From Stenotrophomonas lacuserhaii (GTDB lineage: Bacteria; Pseudomonadota; Gammaproteobacteria; Xanthomonadales; Xanthomonadaceae): a DNA stretch of 54,673 nucleotides. Made by a program: the position numbers and the translations under genes. The DNA lies in the NCBI RefSeq assembly GCF_014836545.1, contig NZ_JACSQS010000021.1, forward strand, positions 1 to 54,673, read 5' to 3'. Under the pieces are notes generated by a model that was given only the letters and a program-made list of their open reading frames with translations, had not been told where the DNA came from and did not search any database. Positions 42,867 to 52,630 of this stretch are shown here, in pieces; within the stretch, counting starts at the first letter, position 1, and each line of letters begins with the position of its first letter.

Positions 42867-45103
42867 CGCCGCTGCCAGCCTGCCAGTGCCATGCGTGCAC
42901 GCGCGAACTCGGCGACCACGCGCGCGGCGGCGACTACCGGCATCTGCAGCGTGCCGTTGCGCGCCTCAAGTTCGATGCGCCGCGCAGCAGAAGACAGGGC
43001 CATCGCGCCGACATTCGCACTGGATGACTTCAGGCTGTGCGCCAGCGCGCGCAGCTTTTCCTGATCGTCTTCCTGCGCCGCCGCCTGCAGCTGCTGCACC
43101 GCGATCGGTGTGTCATGCAGGAACGCGTCGATGATCGCCTGCGTGCTCGACCCGATCACCTCGTACAGTTCATCCAGCACGGTCGGGTCCAGTGCGGCCT
43201 GCGACGACTCCGCATCCTCGTCCGCTGCGACCAACGGGTGTCGCGCTTCGGTGCTGCCGATGTCCTGCGCGCCCAGGGTCCAGCGCTTCAGCATGCTTCG
43301 CAACGCCGAAAGTTCAACCGGTTTGGACAGATAGTCATCCATGCCCGCCTGCAGGCAGCGCTCACGGTCACCGGCCATGGCATTGGCGGTCATGGCGATG
43401 ATCGGCATCCGGGGGCGGGTGGATGTTGCTTCCTGCGCGCGCCATTGGCGGGTGGCGGCGTAGCCATCCAGCACCGGCATCTGGCAGTCCATCAGCACCA
43501 CGTCGATACCCCCTGCGTGCAGTTCGCCCAGCGCCTGTTGGCCATCGTGCGCGGTGCGCACCGTGCAGCCCATCACCTCCAGCACGCGCTCGGCCACCAT
43601 CAGGTTGACCATGTTGTCTTCCACCAGCAGCACCCGCAGGTCCAGGCGGTCGGGCGTGCCCGCAGTGGAGGGAGCCAGCGTTGCATCGCCAAGCAGCGCC
43701 GCAGGCCGCGCCGAGCGCGTTGCAGCCGGCACCAGTACCGCGTGCAGTGCCGCGTCGGCCTGCAGTTCGTCCACCCAGTGCTGGCCGTTGCGTGCGGGTG
43801 CGTTGCCCAGGTGCAGCCACAGCACCTGGGGTGCTTCGGTACCGCGTTCGGCGAGCGCCCGCTGCACGGACGCATCGCCGTTGCGCAGCAGGCGTCCATC
43901 GACCACCAGCCAGGCCAGTGCACGGGTCCTCGCGCGGACGGCCTCCAGTGCCAGCGCCAGCGTCTGCACGGCCTGCACCTGCAGGCCATGCTGCGCGCCG
44001 ACGCGCTGCACGCGCTGCTGCAGCAGGGGGTCGCAGCTGAGCAGCAGCAGGTTGCCCAGTTCCGGGCCGTGCCCGCTGCGGGTGTCTCCCAGCGCCTTCA
44101 ACAGCGGGATCTCGAACCAGAACGTGGCGCCTTGGCCGGGCGCGGAATGCACGCCGATCTGGCCCTGCATCAGCTCGATGATGCGGCGGCAGATCGCCAG
44201 CCCCAGGCCGGTACCGCCGTACATGCGCGTGGTGGACGCGTCGGCCTGGCTGAAGGACTGGAACAGGCGCGACTGCTGTTCCTGGTCGATGCCGATGCCG
44301 GTGTCGACGACCTCCAGACGCAGCTCGTGCCGGAACGCGGTCTCCCCCAGCCGGCGCACCTTCAGCGTGACCTGGCCGCGGGCGGTGAACTTGATCGCGT
44401 TGGCCAGCAGGTTGCCGAGTACCTGGCGCAGCCGCACCGGATCGCCGCGAACCGACAAGCGCACGGCAGGGTCCAGCTCCAGCACGATGCGCAGGCCCTT
44501 GGCCTCGGCCGCACGCTGCATCAGCTGCACCACGCCTTCCAGCAGTTCGCGCAGGTTGAAGGTGGTGGTCTCCAACACCAGTGCATTGGCTTCCAACCGC
44601 GAGTGATCGAGGATGTCATCGACGATGCGCAGCAGCTGTTGCGAGCTGGTGACCGCGGTGCCGAGCATCTGCCGCTGCTCCGGTTCCAGGCTGCCGCGCC
44701 CGATCAGGTCGAGCATCGGGATGATGCCGTTGAGCGGCGTGCGGATTTCATGGCTCATGGTGGCCAGGAACTCGCCCTTGGCCAGTACCGCTGCTTCGGC
44801 GGCCTGCTTGGCCAGCAGCAGCTGCTGCTCCAGCTGTCCCTGCTGTTCATGCAGCCGTTGCAGGCGCTCCAGTTCCTGCTGCAGTTGGCGCAGGCGCTGC
44901 TCGGCCTCGGCCGGGGCTGCCCCGTGCGCGCGGTGCTGCTGCGCCCGCAGCGGCCACAGCAGCAGCGCCACGCAGGCCGCTACCAGCCCCAGCCACGGCC
45001 AGGGGCCGTTCCAGCGCAGTGCCACGGCCAGCAGGCAGCCCACGCTGATGGCCGCCGCTGCCAGCCCGGCCCGGTAGATCCATCGGCCCCGTCCGTGGGT
45101 CAC
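42863..45103 (-). CDS. Hybrid sensor histidine kinase (HisKA-HATPase-REC-HPt)
   Basis: A 746-residue membrane kinase. Two helices (about residues 10-30 and 36-52) with almost no periplasmic loop come first, then a coiled coil (60-105). The HisKA domain has His118 in [13 protein letters not shown]. The HATPase has [15 protein letters not shown] and [14 protein letters not shown] (about 225-330). A poorly conserved receiver-like stretch (350-480) is followed by a true REC domain (LLVEDNMVN, phospho-Asp in [12 protein letters not shown]) and a C-terminal HPt domain with His in [14 protein letters not shown]. No sensor domain is seen, so the signal may be membrane-borne. The GTG start lies four bases after the response regulator stop; the two form an operon. 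Confidence 0.92.
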   Translation of the reverse strand: MTHGRGRWIYRAGLAAAAISVGCLLAVALRWNGPWPWLGLVAACVALLLWPLRAQQHRAHGAAPAEAEQRLRQLQQELERLQRLHEQQGQLEQQLLLAKQAAEAAVLAKGEFLATMSHEIRTPLNGIIPMLDLIGRGSLEPEQRQMLGTAVTSSQQLLRIVDDILDHSRLEANALVLETTTFNLRELLEGVVQLMQRAAEAKGLRIVLELDPAVRLSVRGDPVRLRQVLGNLLANAIKFTARGQVTLKVRRLGETAFRHELRLEVVDTGIGIDQEQQSRLFQSFSQADASTTRMYGGTGLGLAICRRIIELMQGQIGVHSAPGQGATFWFEIPLLKALGDTRSGHGPELGNLLLLSCDPLLQQRVQRVGAQHGLQVQAVQTLALALEAVRARTRALAWLVVDGRLLRNGDASVQRALAERGTEAPQVLWLHLGNAPARNGQHWVDELQADAALHAVLVPAATRSARPAALLGDATLAPSTAGTPDRLDLRVLLVEDNMVNLMVAERVLEVMGCTVRTAHDGQQALGELHAGGIDVVLMDCQMPVLDGYAATRQWRAQEATSTRPRMPIIAMTANAMAGDRERCLQAGMDDYLSKPVELSALRSMLKRWTLGAQDIGSTEARHPLVAADEDAESSQAALDPTVLDELYEVIGSSTQAIIDAFLHDTPIAVQQLQAAAQEDDQEKLRALAHSLKSSSANVGAMALSSAARRIELEARNGTLQMPVVAAARVVAEFARARMALAGWQRR

Positions 45104-45107
45104 CGGG

Positions 45108-46973
45108 TCAGAGCACCGCGTTGAGGAAATCGAAATCCAGGTCGCTGCCGGCCGACTGCACCATGTTGCCCTGGATGAAGTCCACGCCGCCTACCCACAT
45201 CGCGGCCGCGGCTTGGGGATCTTCGATCTGCTGGCCGATGATCAGCAGGTTGGCGCGGTGCGCCACGTCGATCGCAGCGCGCATTTCGTCGCGCGTCTGC
45301 GGGTTGGCGTGGCTGCTGGAGAAACGTCCTGCCATGCGCACGAACGACAGCGGCAGCTGGGTCAGCAGGGCATTGGCCTCCGGCCCGGGTTCGAACTGAC
45401 TCAGGCAGAAGCGCACGCCCAAGGCACCGACCCGCGTGCAGAACTGCTGCAGGGTGACGGTGTGGATCAGCGCATCGGGCAGGCGCACGTCGACCACCAG
45501 TGCACTGCCGTCCAGTTGCCGCTGCTGCAGCGATTCGATCAACCAGTCGGCGAACGCATCGCGTGCCAGCGTGCGCAGCGACTGCGATACGAACAGGTGC
45601 AGCGGTGGCGTGGCATGGCGGTAATGGTCGAGCAGGCCCAGCGCATGGTCGATCACCTGCTGGTCGAGGTCGGCGATGCGGCCAGCCGCCTCGGCCGCAG
45701 GTATGACCTGACCGGCGGTCAGCACGCTGCCATCGGCCTGGCGCAGCCGCAGCAGCACCTGGTACTGCGCGTTGCCGCCGCCGGCCACGGCGACGATCGG
45801 CTGGTAAGCCAGTTCCAGCTGGCCGTCCAGCATCGCCAGGTGTTCATCGCTGCTGGTTTCTTCGTGCGGTACGAACCCGGCTACACCGGCGGTCAGCAGG
45901 CGTGCCTGCAGCGTGGTGCGCTCGATCGCCTCCAGCGCGCTGCCGACGTCCGGGAAGCCCGGCGACAGCGCCGCGAAACCGATCACCCCGCGCAGGTGCA
46001 CCGATTCATCGTCGCGGATCACGAAGGCACGGCTGGACAACTGTTCGCGCAGCGACTGCGCGGTGGCGTCCAGCTGCTCTTCGTCCACGCCGCGTGCCAG
46101 GGCAAGGAAACTGTTGTCGTTCAGGCGTGCCAGCAGGTGCGGCTGTGCGGCTTCGGCCAGCCGTTGTCCAGCCTGCACCATCAGGCGCTCGAAGGCGGCA
46201 TAGCCATAGCGCTCGCGCAGGCCCAGCGCGCTGGCGATTTCGATGAAGAACAGACCGCCGCAGTCGCGGTGGCCGAGCGCGGCAGACAGCTGCTGCAGCA
46301 GGTGGTGGCGGGTTGGCAGCCCGGTTTCCGGATTGTTGAGCAGCGGGCCGCCACGGTCACCGCTCTGCGCCGCCGCCTGCGCACGTGCGCGACGGATGCG
46401 GTTGGAGACCGCCGCGATCAGGTGGCGCGGGCGGATCGGCTTGCTCAGGTAATCATCGGCGCCGCTGTCGAGGACTTCGAACTGGCGTTCCGGATCGGGA
46501 TCACCGCTGAGGAAGACGATCGGCAACATCTGCAGGCCGGGCAACTGGCGGATCATCGCAGTGAGCCGCATGCCATCCAGTCCCGGCAGATGCAGGTCCA
46601 TGAGGATCAGGTCCGGCGCATGTTCCTTGAGGGCCGGCTGCACGCTCTCCGCATCGCCCACCACGATCGCCTCCATGCCGGCGCCGTGCAGCACGCTCTG
46701 CGCGAACAGGGCCTGCGCCCGGTCGTCTTCCACCACCAGGATGCGATAGGGCGCGTCGCTGGGGATGAAACCGGTCGGTAGATCGTCTTGTGCATCAGCG
46801 GCGGTGTGCAGCGGGGGCGGTGTCGCACCGGGCAGCGCGATGACATTGTCGTCTGCCGCAGTCGTCGTCGCAGCGCTGGACGGCGTCTGCGAGGGCGCGC
46901 TGGCCCAACGCTGCCAATGATCGGCGGGCGGAGTTTCTGCACGCGCGTTGCGTGGCGGGTGGGTATCGTTCAC
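45108..46973 (-). CDS. Response regulator with degenerate GGDEF and EAL domains
   Basis: A 621-residue protein. After a low-complexity N-terminus comes a full REC domain (about 76-195; phospho-Asp126 in [12 protein letters not shown] at 83-84, SKPI). The GGDEF domain follows (about 210-350), but its signature reads LNDNSF, so it cannot make c-di-GMP. The EAL domain (about 375-615) has QVLLR instead of EALLR, QSL instead of the NLS-type metal site, and SQFEP instead of DDFGT, so it is unlikely to hydrolyse c-di-GMP. The design recalls FimX/Filp effectors but lacks a PAS domain. It is probably a phosphorylation-controlled receptor or adaptor. It is transcribed just ahead of the hybrid kinase. 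Confidence 0.9.
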   Translation of the reverse strand: MNDTHPPRNARAETPPADHWQRWASAPSQTPSSAATTTAADDNVIALPGATPPPLHTAADAQDDLPTGFIPSDAPYRILVVEDDRAQALFAQSVLHGAGMEAIVVGDAESVQPALKEHAPDLILMDLHLPGLDGMRLTAMIRQLPGLQMLPIVFLSGDPDPERQFEVLDSGADDYLSKPIRPRHLIAAVSNRIRRARAQAAAQSGDRGGPLLNNPETGLPTRHHLLQQLSAALGHRDCGGLFFIEIASALGLRERYGYAAFERLMVQAGQRLAEAAQPHLLARLNDNSFLALARGVDEEQLDATAQSLREQLSSRAFVIRDDESVHLRGVIGFAALSPGFPDVGSALEAIERTTLQARLLTAGVAGFVPHEETSSDEHLAMLDGQLELAYQPIVAVAGGGNAQYQVLLRLRQADGSVLTAGQVIPAAEAAGRIADLDQQVIDHALGLLDHYRHATPPLHLFVSQSLRTLARDAFADWLIESLQQRQLDGSALVVDVRLPDALIHTVTLQQFCTRVGALGVRFCLSQFEPGPEANALLTQLPLSFVRMAGRFSSSHANPQTRDEMRAAIDVAHRANLLIIGQQIEDPQAAAAMWVGGVDFIQGNMVQSAGSDLDFDFLNAVL

Positions 46974-47009
46974 GGATTCGCCGGCAGGGGAGTAGGGGGA
47001 GTAAGGGGA

Positions 47010-47624
47010 TTATGCGGCAGGCCCGGTGCGGGGCGCGTCGCGATCGCTACCGGCCAGCCAGCGCACGCCTTTCCAGAGTGCGCGCCAGACCAGCCAGACC
47101 GTCAACGCGCCGGCCAGGCTGCAGGCCAGCACCACGCCCAGCGCAAGCCACGGATGGGCCAGCGCCAGCGCAAGGCCGCCGACCACCACGGTATCTTCGG
47201 CCGCCGAGGCGACCCAGTTGCTGGCCGGTTCAGGCGAGGTATTGAGCAGTGCGCGGGTGCCTGATTTCAACCCATGGCTGGCCAGCGCGACGCCCGCACC
47301 GGCCAGCAGCGTGCCGGTGCCGAGGTCCCCATCGGGCGACAATGTCGCGGCGGCGAGGAAGGCGCCGGCCGGCACGCGGGCCAGGGTCTGCAGCAGGTCC
47401 CATGCCGAATCCACGCCGGGGATCTTGTCGGCGAAGAATTCAGCGACGGCCAGTACCGCCGAGGTGCCCAGCACCCACCACGATTCGGTGGCCTGCAGGG
47501 CCGGTGGCAGGTCGACCCAGCCCAGCAGCCCGGCCAAGCCCACGCCGAACACGGTGAGGTAGACGCGGATGCCGGCCAGCCAGGCCAGCAGGATGCCGAT
47601 CACGAACAGGTGGGCGTCGGTCAT
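47010..47624 (-). CDS. DUF4126 membrane protein
   Basis: A 204-residue protein of the DUF4126 family, of unknown function. About six hydrophobic segments are visible. Family landmarks are the N-terminal AWLAGIRVYLTVFGVGLAGLLGW, AVAEFFADKIPGVDSAWDLLQTLARVPAGA near 70-100, and SHGLKSGTRALLNTSPEPASNW near 128-150. The start at 47624 has GGAG nine bases upstream; the longer frame has no family match. It lies 36 bases downstream-side of the response regulator gene's start and is read on the same strand. Confidence 0.88.
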   Translation of the reverse strand: MTDAHLFVIGILLAWLAGIRVYLTVFGVGLAGLLGWVDLPPALQATESWWVLGTSAVLAVAEFFADKIPGVDSAWDLLQTLARVPAGAFLAAATLSPDGDLGTGTLLAGAGVALASHGLKSGTRALLNTSPEPASNWVASAAEDTVVVGGLALALAHPWLALGVVLACSLAGALTVWLVWRALWKGVRWLAGSDRDAPRTGPAA

Positions 47625-47844
47625 GGCGAAGGCTCCGGTCAGCGACGTGGAAGTGCCTGCCGCGGGTAGCCGGCCAGCACGAACGGCACGTTCGAAGCCT
47701 GCACTATCGGCGATGGAGAGGCTGAACGCCACAGCTGCGGTCATGGACGGCAGCCAGTGTCACCTGCGTCGTGAACTACAATGGCCCGACTGATCCGCCG
47801 AGGCCGAGCCTGCATCGCACTGACCGATGCTCCGGAGACCTGCC

Positions 47845-48588
47845 ATGAACAACCGTCCGCCTTCGCGCGTCCAGATCCGCATGCCCGGCCAGGCCGCCGG
47901 GCCGCATGACCGTCGTCGTCTCTGGGTGCTGGCTGCCGGCGCCCTCATCGCCCTCCTGCTGGCCGGCCTGCTCGGCTACTGGCTGGGTCGTCCGGGCGGT
48001 GAACTGGGCGATACCCTGGAAGGCGCGCAGCAGCGTGCCGAAAGCCTGCAGCAGCAGCTGGTCGAACTGCGCCAGAAGCAGGCCACGCTGGAGGCCTCCG
48101 ACCGCATCAGCCGGGCAGCCAACAATGAGGTGCAGGCCTCGCTGGCCGAACGTGATGAGGAAATCGCCGGTCTGCGTGCCGATGTCGCGTTCTATGAACG
48201 GCTGGTCGGTGCCACCAGCCAGCGCAAGGGCCTCAACACCCATTCCATTGAGTTCCGCCCTGAAACGGCGGGGACCTGGCAGTACAGCGTGGTGCTGACC
48301 CAGAACCTCAACCGCGGCGCCATCAGCCAAGGGCAGATGCGCTTCACCGTGGAAGGGGTGAAGAATGGCCGGCTGGCCACGGTCAGCTGGGATGAGCTGC
48401 ACCAGCGCAGCAACGTTCCGGGGCAGGAGTATTCTTTCCGGTACTTCCAGCAGCTGGGCGGCAGCGTGATCCTGCCGGCGGACTTCACCCCGCAACGGGT
48501 TAAGGTGACACTGGGAAGTGGGACGGGGGGTTCCACGCAGGTATTTGACTGGAAACAGGCCGGGGCACCGGCCGCGAACGGGGAGTAG
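47845..48588 (+). CDS. DUF6776-type single-pass membrane protein
   Basis: A 247-residue protein with a basic N-terminus, one transmembrane helix (about residues 27-48, VLAAGALIALLLAGLLGYWLG), a coiled coil (about 55-115, rich in Gln, Glu and Arg), and a beta-rich periplasmic domain (VEFRPETAG-like to the end). It resembles proteins listed as DUF6776 in xanthomonads; the function is unknown. It ends four bases before the bactofilin gene, so the pair is probably co-expressed and may work together in the envelope. Start at 47845 is set by GGAG upstream. Confidence 0.82.
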   Translation: MNNRPPSRVQIRMPGQAAGPHDRRRLWVLAAGALIALLLAGLLGYWLGRPGGELGDTLEGAQQRAESLQQQLVELRQKQATLEASDRISRAANNEVQASLAERDEEIAGLRADVAFYERLVGATSQRKGLNTHSIEFRPETAGTWQYSVVLTQNLNRGAISQGQMRFTVEGVKNGRLATVSWDELHQRSNVPGQEYSFRYFQQLGGSVILPADFTPQRVKVTLGSGTGGSTQVFDWKQAGAPAANGE

Positions 48589-48592
48589 GCAG

Positions 48593-49063
48593 ATGTTTGG
48601 AAGCAGCAAGTCCAGCCGCGACGGACAGCTGGTGGTCGATGCGTTGATCGGCAGCCAGGTGGTGATCCGCGGCGACGTCGAATTCAGTGGTGGGCTGTAC
48701 GTCGAAGGCCGCATCCACGGCAAGGTCATTGCCCAGGAAGGTGCAAGCAACGCCAACATCACCCTGGCCGACAATGGCGTGGTGGAAGGCGAGATCCGCG
48801 CCCAGGTGGTGGTCATCAGCGGCCGCATGGACGGCGACGTGCACGCCAGCGAGCGGGTTGAGCTGACCCCGAGCGCGCGGGTGAACGGCAATGTCCACTA
48901 CCAGGTGGTGGAGATGGCCGCCGGGGCGCAGCTGAATGGCCGACTGATCCACGCCAGTGCGCCGATGGCCGCGCTTCCGCCGCCTGAAGGCGCTGCCGAC
49001 GCGACGGGCACCGGCAAGGGTGATACCGCTGCGCGCCGCAAGCTGGCCGAGGCCATGGCTTGA
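48593..49063 (+). CDS. Bactofilin (polymer-forming cytoskeletal protein)
   Basis: A 156-residue bactofilin. The central beta-helix (about residues 12-115) shows the repeating hydrophobic-Gly pattern: [70 protein letters not shown]. The ends are disordered and Ala/Pro-rich. Such proteins polymerise without nucleotide and help position cell-wall or polar machinery. It follows the coiled-coil membrane protein by four bases, a likely partner; in other bacteria bactofilins often pair with peptidases. Confidence 0.93.
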   Translation: MFGSSKSSRDGQLVVDALIGSQVVIRGDVEFSGGLYVEGRIHGKVIAQEGASNANITLADNGVVEGEIRAQVVVISGRMDGDVHASERVELTPSARVNGNVHYQVVEMAAGAQLNGRLIHASAPMAALPPPEGAADATGTGKGDTAARRKLAEAMA

Positions 49064-49094
49064 AAGCCGGCGCGGGCGGCCCCATGCTGACCGC

Positions 49095-49484
49095 ATGAGC
49101 ACGCTGATTTCACTACCCGGTACCGCCGAAGCGGCGCCGGGCTACCAGTCCCTTGACCGCCCGTTGAACTTCACCGAGTCCGCTGCGGCGAAGGTGCGCG
49201 AGCTGATCCAGGATGAAGGCAATGCCGAACTGGCGCTGCGCGTCTACATCGAGGGCGGTGGCTGTTCGGGCTTCCAGTACGGCTTCGAATTCGACGAGAA
49301 CCGCGCCGAGGACGATCTGGCCGTGCAGACCAGCGGGGTCACCCTGCTGGTGGATCCGCTGAGCCTGCAGTACCTGATGGGCGCTGAGGTGGATTACACC
49401 GAGAGCCTGACCGGTGCGCAGTTCGTGATCCGCAATCCGAACGCCAAGACGACCTGCGGCTGCGGCAGCAGTTTCAGCATGTAA
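49095..49484 (+). CDS. erpA: Iron-sulfur cluster insertion protein ErpA
   Basis: A 129-residue A-type carrier that delivers Fe-S clusters to target proteins. The three ligand cysteines are Cys57 (GGGCSGF), Cys121 and Cys123 (TTCGCGSSF). [10 protein letters not shown] and [19 protein letters not shown] are typical of the family. The ATG of MSTLISLP gives the usual length; the open frame upstream overlaps bactofilin only. Confidence 0.95.
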   Translation: MSTLISLPGTAEAAPGYQSLDRPLNFTESAAAKVRELIQDEGNAELALRVYIEGGGCSGFQYGFEFDENRAEDDLAVQTSGVTLLVDPLSLQYLMGAEVDYTESLTGAQFVIRNPNAKTTCGCGSSFSM

Positions 49485-49554
49485 ACGGCTTGCGGCAGCA
49501 CTTCGCGTGCTGCCGAGGCTTGCCAGCAACCGTCCATCCGGGCAGGCTTGCCGC

Positions 49555-50466
49555 ATGTCTACCCCTCTTTCGCCGCTGTCCGGTTTTTCCTTCGTTGGTG
49601 AGCCGCTCGAGCGCGCCGACGCCCTGCGTGCCGACGCCGATGCCCTTGCGCGTCTGTGGCCGGATGCCCGCCTGCTGGTGTTGGACCGCGATGGCACCGC
49701 GTTCACCGGCGCCGATGACCAGCCATTTCCGTTGACCGGCGCCGATATCGGTGGAGGCCCCGGCACCGCGGTGTTCCTCGGCCTGCGCGGCGACCAGGCG
49801 TGGTTCTCCGTCGAAGCCTCCGTGGTTGATGTGGCCGCACCCGGACGCATGGACCTGCGCCAGGCGGCGCTGTCCTGGTCGGTGGCCGATGCCAGTGCCT
49901 TCAGCTATGCACGGGGAATGTCGTATTGGCATTCGCGCAACCGTTTCTGCGGGGTGTGCGGCGGCGATGTGCGCTTCGAACGCGGCGGTTTCGTCGGCCG
50001 CTGCCAGCAGTGCGCGGTGGAACATTACCCGCGCGTGGATCCGGCGGTGATCGTGGCGGTGGAAAACCGCGGGCGCCTGCTGCTGGGTCGCCAGGCCAGC
50101 TGGGCACCGCGGCGTTATTCGGTGCTGGCCGGCTTTGTCGAACCCGGTGAAATGCTCGAGCAGACCGTGGTGCGCGAAGTGTTCGAGGAGAGCAAGATAC
50201 GCGTCCGTGCCTGCCAGTACCTCGGCACCCAGCCGTGGCCGTTCCCCGGTGCCCTGATGGTGGGTTTCAGCGCCCAGGCCGACGATGGCGAACCGGAAGT
50301 GGACGGTGAGCTGGAAGACGCGCGCTGGTTCACCGCCGAAGAAGTGGGCGCGGCGATCGCGCGCGACGTGCACGACGACGGCGAAGGCATCCGCCTGTCG
50401 CCGCCGATCTCCATCTCCCGCAGCCTGATCGAACACTGGTACCGGCAGCAGCCTGGGAGCGCCTGA
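49555..50466 (+). CDS. nudC: NAD+ diphosphatase / NAD-cap RNA hydrolase (NudC)
   Basis: A 303-residue Nudix enzyme that splits NADH and removes NAD caps from RNA. A zinc ribbon lies near residues 140-165 (CGVCGGD and CQQCAVEHYPR). The Nudix box is GFVEPGEMLEQTVVREVFEES, with Lys in place of the usual final Gly. The NudC signature appears as TQPWPFPGALM instead of SQPWPFPxS. Start at 49555 (MSTPLSPL) fits the family. Its stop overlaps the ampE start by one base (TGATG). Confidence 0.94.
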   Translation: MSTPLSPLSGFSFVGEPLERADALRADADALARLWPDARLLVLDRDGTAFTGADDQPFPLTGADIGGGPGTAVFLGLRGDQAWFSVEASVVDVAAPGRMDLRQAALSWSVADASAFSYARGMSYWHSRNRFCGVCGGDVRFERGGFVGRCQQCAVEHYPRVDPAVIVAVENRGRLLLGRQASWAPRRYSVLAGFVEPGEMLEQTVVREVFEESKIRVRACQYLGTQPWPFPGALMVGFSAQADDGEPEVDGELEDARWFTAEEVGAAIARDVHDDGEGIRLSPPISISRSLIEHWYRQQPGSA

Positions 50467-51353
50467 TGTTCACCACGCTGGTCGCCGTGCTGGTTGCCCT
50501 GGCCCTTGGCCATGTTGCGCCAGCGGCTGCCGCAACGCTGCGCCGATTCGATGGCTTCCGACGGTGGCTGGGATGGCTGGACCTGCACGCCGGTCCGTCC
50601 GCCCGGGGGCCACTCGGCGTCGTACTGGCGGTGCTGCCGCCAGTGCTGCTGCTCGGGCTGCTGGCGTGGTTGCTGCGCGGCACGCTGTTCGGCCTGCCAT
50701 CGCTGTTGCTGGGCATTGCCGTGCTGGCGTGGTGCTGGGGTCCGCGTGACCTGGACCGCGATGTCGAAGCGGTCATCGATGCGGACGAACCGGCGCTGCG
50801 CCACGCTGCCCTTCACACCCTGCAGGCGGCCGGAGGCAGCCTGCGTGATGACCTTCCCTCGCTGGTCGATGCCACCGTCTACAACGCGCTGCGGCGCTGG
50901 TTCGCCGTACTGTTCTGGTTCCTGCTGCTGGGGCCGGCCGGTGCGCTGGGTTACCGCCTGCTGGCCCTGATGTCGATCAGTCCGATGCGCGCGCTGGTGG
51001 CCCCGGAAACATTGCTCGCTTCGCAGCGGGTGCTGGGCTGGCTGGAGTGGCCGGTGGCCCAGTTGATGGCGTTGTCGATGGCGCTGGTGGGCAATTTCGA
51101 TGCCGCCTGGAAAGCGTGGCGACAGGCCCATGGCGAGCGCTGGCGGCACGATATCGGTTTCCTCGGTGCGGTGGCGCGGGCCAGCGTGAATGCCGAACTG
51201 CGCGAAGAAGCACACGACTACACCGAAGCCGGCCTGCTACCGGTATGGCAGCGCCTGCCCGAACTGCGTGATGCGATGAGCCTGGTCTGGCGCATGCTGC
51301 TGCTGTGGCTGGCGGTACTGGCGCTGCTGGTGATCGCCGGCTGGGTGACGTAG
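50466..51353 (+). CDS. ampE: AmpE/CobD-like membrane protein
   Basis: A 295-residue inner-membrane protein related to AmpE, named from the beta-lactamase-inducing amp locus though its role is unclear. Four to five hydrophobic segments are visible (about 1-22, 48-90, 140-165 and 275-295). The characteristic segment is NALRRWFAVLFWFLLLGPAGALGYRLL near residues 135-160. No ampD is adjacent. It is translationally coupled to nudC by a one-base overlap. A REP palindrome follows. Confidence 0.85.
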   Translation: MFTTLVAVLVALALGHVAPAAAATLRRFDGFRRWLGWLDLHAGPSARGPLGVVLAVLPPVLLLGLLAWLLRGTLFGLPSLLLGIAVLAWCWGPRDLDRDVEAVIDADEPALRHAALHTLQAAGGSLRDDLPSLVDATVYNALRRWFAVLFWFLLLGPAGALGYRLLALMSISPMRALVAPETLLASQRVLGWLEWPVAQLMALSMALVGNFDAAWKAWRQAHGERWRHDIGFLGAVARASVNAELREEAHDYTEAGLLPVWQRLPELRDAMSLVWRMLLLWLAVLALLVIAGWVT

Positions 51354-51368
51354 CGCCGCAGCAAAGGC

Positions 51369-51392
51369 GTGACGACCAACGGTCGTCACCCA
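51369..51392. repeat. REP palindrome
   Basis: A 9-bp stem (51369-51377 and 51381-51389) of the GTGACGACC family with a CACC tail, between the convergent ampE and DUF2752 genes. Confidence 0.7.
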
Positions 51393-51402
51393 CCGGGGGG
51401 AA

Positions 51403-51828
51403 TCAGCCCGGTGCCAACCCGGTGAACGGTGCCCACGGCAGGTTGCGCAGCACCGCATAGCCCACCAGCACGATCAACCAGAACATCGGCTTGGCCAGCA
51501 GGCGCATCAGCGGGTCGAACAGACGCGGGCGGATGCCGGCGCCGTTGAGCAGCATCAGCAGCAGCAACGGAAGGCTGAGCACCAGCAACGGGTTCATCGC
51601 CAACGCGCCGGGCAGGTCGAAATGCACGAGGGAATAAAGGCAGCGGGTGCTGCCGCAACCGGGGCAGTAGAGCCCGGTCAGCGCATACAACGGGCACGAC
51701 GGCAGCGGATTGCCCGCGGCGTAGGGATCGACGTTGTGCAGGACCAGCGTGGCGCCCACCGCGAGGGTGGCCACGGTTGCCAGGGGCAACCAGCGTTGCA
51801 GGGAAGGCGAGAGGGCAGGCACGGACAT
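51403..51828 (-). CDS. DUF2752 membrane protein
   Basis: A 141-residue protein of the DUF2752 family, of unknown function. The family hallmark CPGCGSTR (residues about 58-65) follows NPLPSCPLYALTGLY; three cysteines could bind metal or form disulfides. Three to four helices flank it. The start at 51828 begins MSVPALSP; a longer frame exists upstream. It is read on the same strand and close behind the two CD225 genes. Confidence 0.85.
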   Translation of the reverse strand: MSVPALSPSLQRWLPLATVATLAVGATLVLHNVDPYAAGNPLPSCPLYALTGLYCPGCGSTRCLYSLVHFDLPGALAMNPLLVLSLPLLLLMLLNGAGIRPRLFDPLMRLLAKPMFWLIVLVGYAVLRNLPWAPFTGLAPG

Positions 51829-51874
51829 GGCGGAAAAACGGGACCCGGCGCTATGCCGGATCCCGTCAGGCAAG

Positions 51875-52153
51875 TCAGTAGCCGCTGTTGCTCAGCGCGC
51901 CCATGCCACCAAGGGCAACGACGAAGATCGCGTACAGCACCATGACCACGACGCCGGCGATTGCCGCCCACATGGCGAACTTCTTGGCTTTGTCCGAGGC
52001 CTCGCGGGCACCGGCGATATCGCCGGCAGCGACCTTGCCGTTGACCTGCGCGGCGAAGACGATCGACACGATGCCCAGCGGCAGGCAGCAGAACAGCGTG
52101 CTCAGGATGGCCCACACGAGGTGGTTCGGGATCTGCGGGGTGGTGGCATTCAT
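51875..52153 (-). CDS. CD225/dispanin-type small membrane protein, copy 2
   Basis: A 92-residue protein with two membrane segments (about 10-35 and 58-85). The CD225 pattern is clear: NHLVWAILSTLFCCLPLGIV with a double Cys, then SIVFAAQVNGKVAAGDIAGA. Animal members (IFITM) alter membrane fusion; bacterial ones have no assigned role. It is 47 bases upstream of DUF2752 on the same strand and 33 bases after its paralogue. Confidence 0.88.
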   Translation of the reverse strand: MNATTPQIPNHLVWAILSTLFCCLPLGIVSIVFAAQVNGKVAAGDIAGAREASDKAKKFAMWAAIAGVVVMVLYAIFVVALGGMGALSNSGY

Positions 52154-52186
52154 TGCATAAGCTCCTTGCGGGTGGGTGGTGGTGAC

Positions 52187-52477
52187 TCAGTTACCGGAGA
52201 GAGCGCCCAGCGCGGCAATGCCGCCGAACAGCCCGAACCACAACAGCAACAGGACCGGCAGCGCAGCAGCCGAAGCCACTGCCCACCACCCCGCCTTGCG
52301 CGATGCCTCGTGCGCACCCACCAGGTCACCGGCAGCGCGGCGGCCATCAACCTGGGCGGCATAGACGATCGACACCACACCCAGCGGCAGGCAGCAGAAC
52401 AACGTCGACAGGATCGCCCAGACCAGATGGTTGGGGATGTAGACCGACGAGGTGCCGATTGGCGGTGGGTGATTCAA
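52187..52477 (-). CDS. CD225/dispanin-type small membrane protein, copy 1
   Basis: A 96-residue paralogue of the next gene. The stretch from IPNHLVWAILSTLFCCLPLG is identical up to one position and then diverges; the C-terminal helix differs. The start is a TTG (MNHPPPIG) with GGAG eight bases upstream, lining up with the MN start of the other copy; a longer frame to 52567 has no support. The two copies and DUF2752 form a three-gene minus-strand cluster. Confidence 0.82.
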   Translation of the reverse strand: MNHPPPIGTSSVYIPNHLVWAILSTLFCCLPLGVVSIVYAAQVDGRRAAGDLVGAHEASRKAGWWAVASAAALPVLLLLWFGLFGGIAALGALSGN

Positions 52478-52630
52478 GTACGAGACTCCATTCCTTGGTG
52501 GCCGGCGATTGCGTGGCGTGCCGGTGCGCCCCCCTGTGGCTGGGTAATCTACAGCAACATGCGTCATCTGTATCCGTTTTCGGCACGAATTCTGGAAACG
52601 CTTACAGGCTTCCCAGACGGACTCGCCAAC

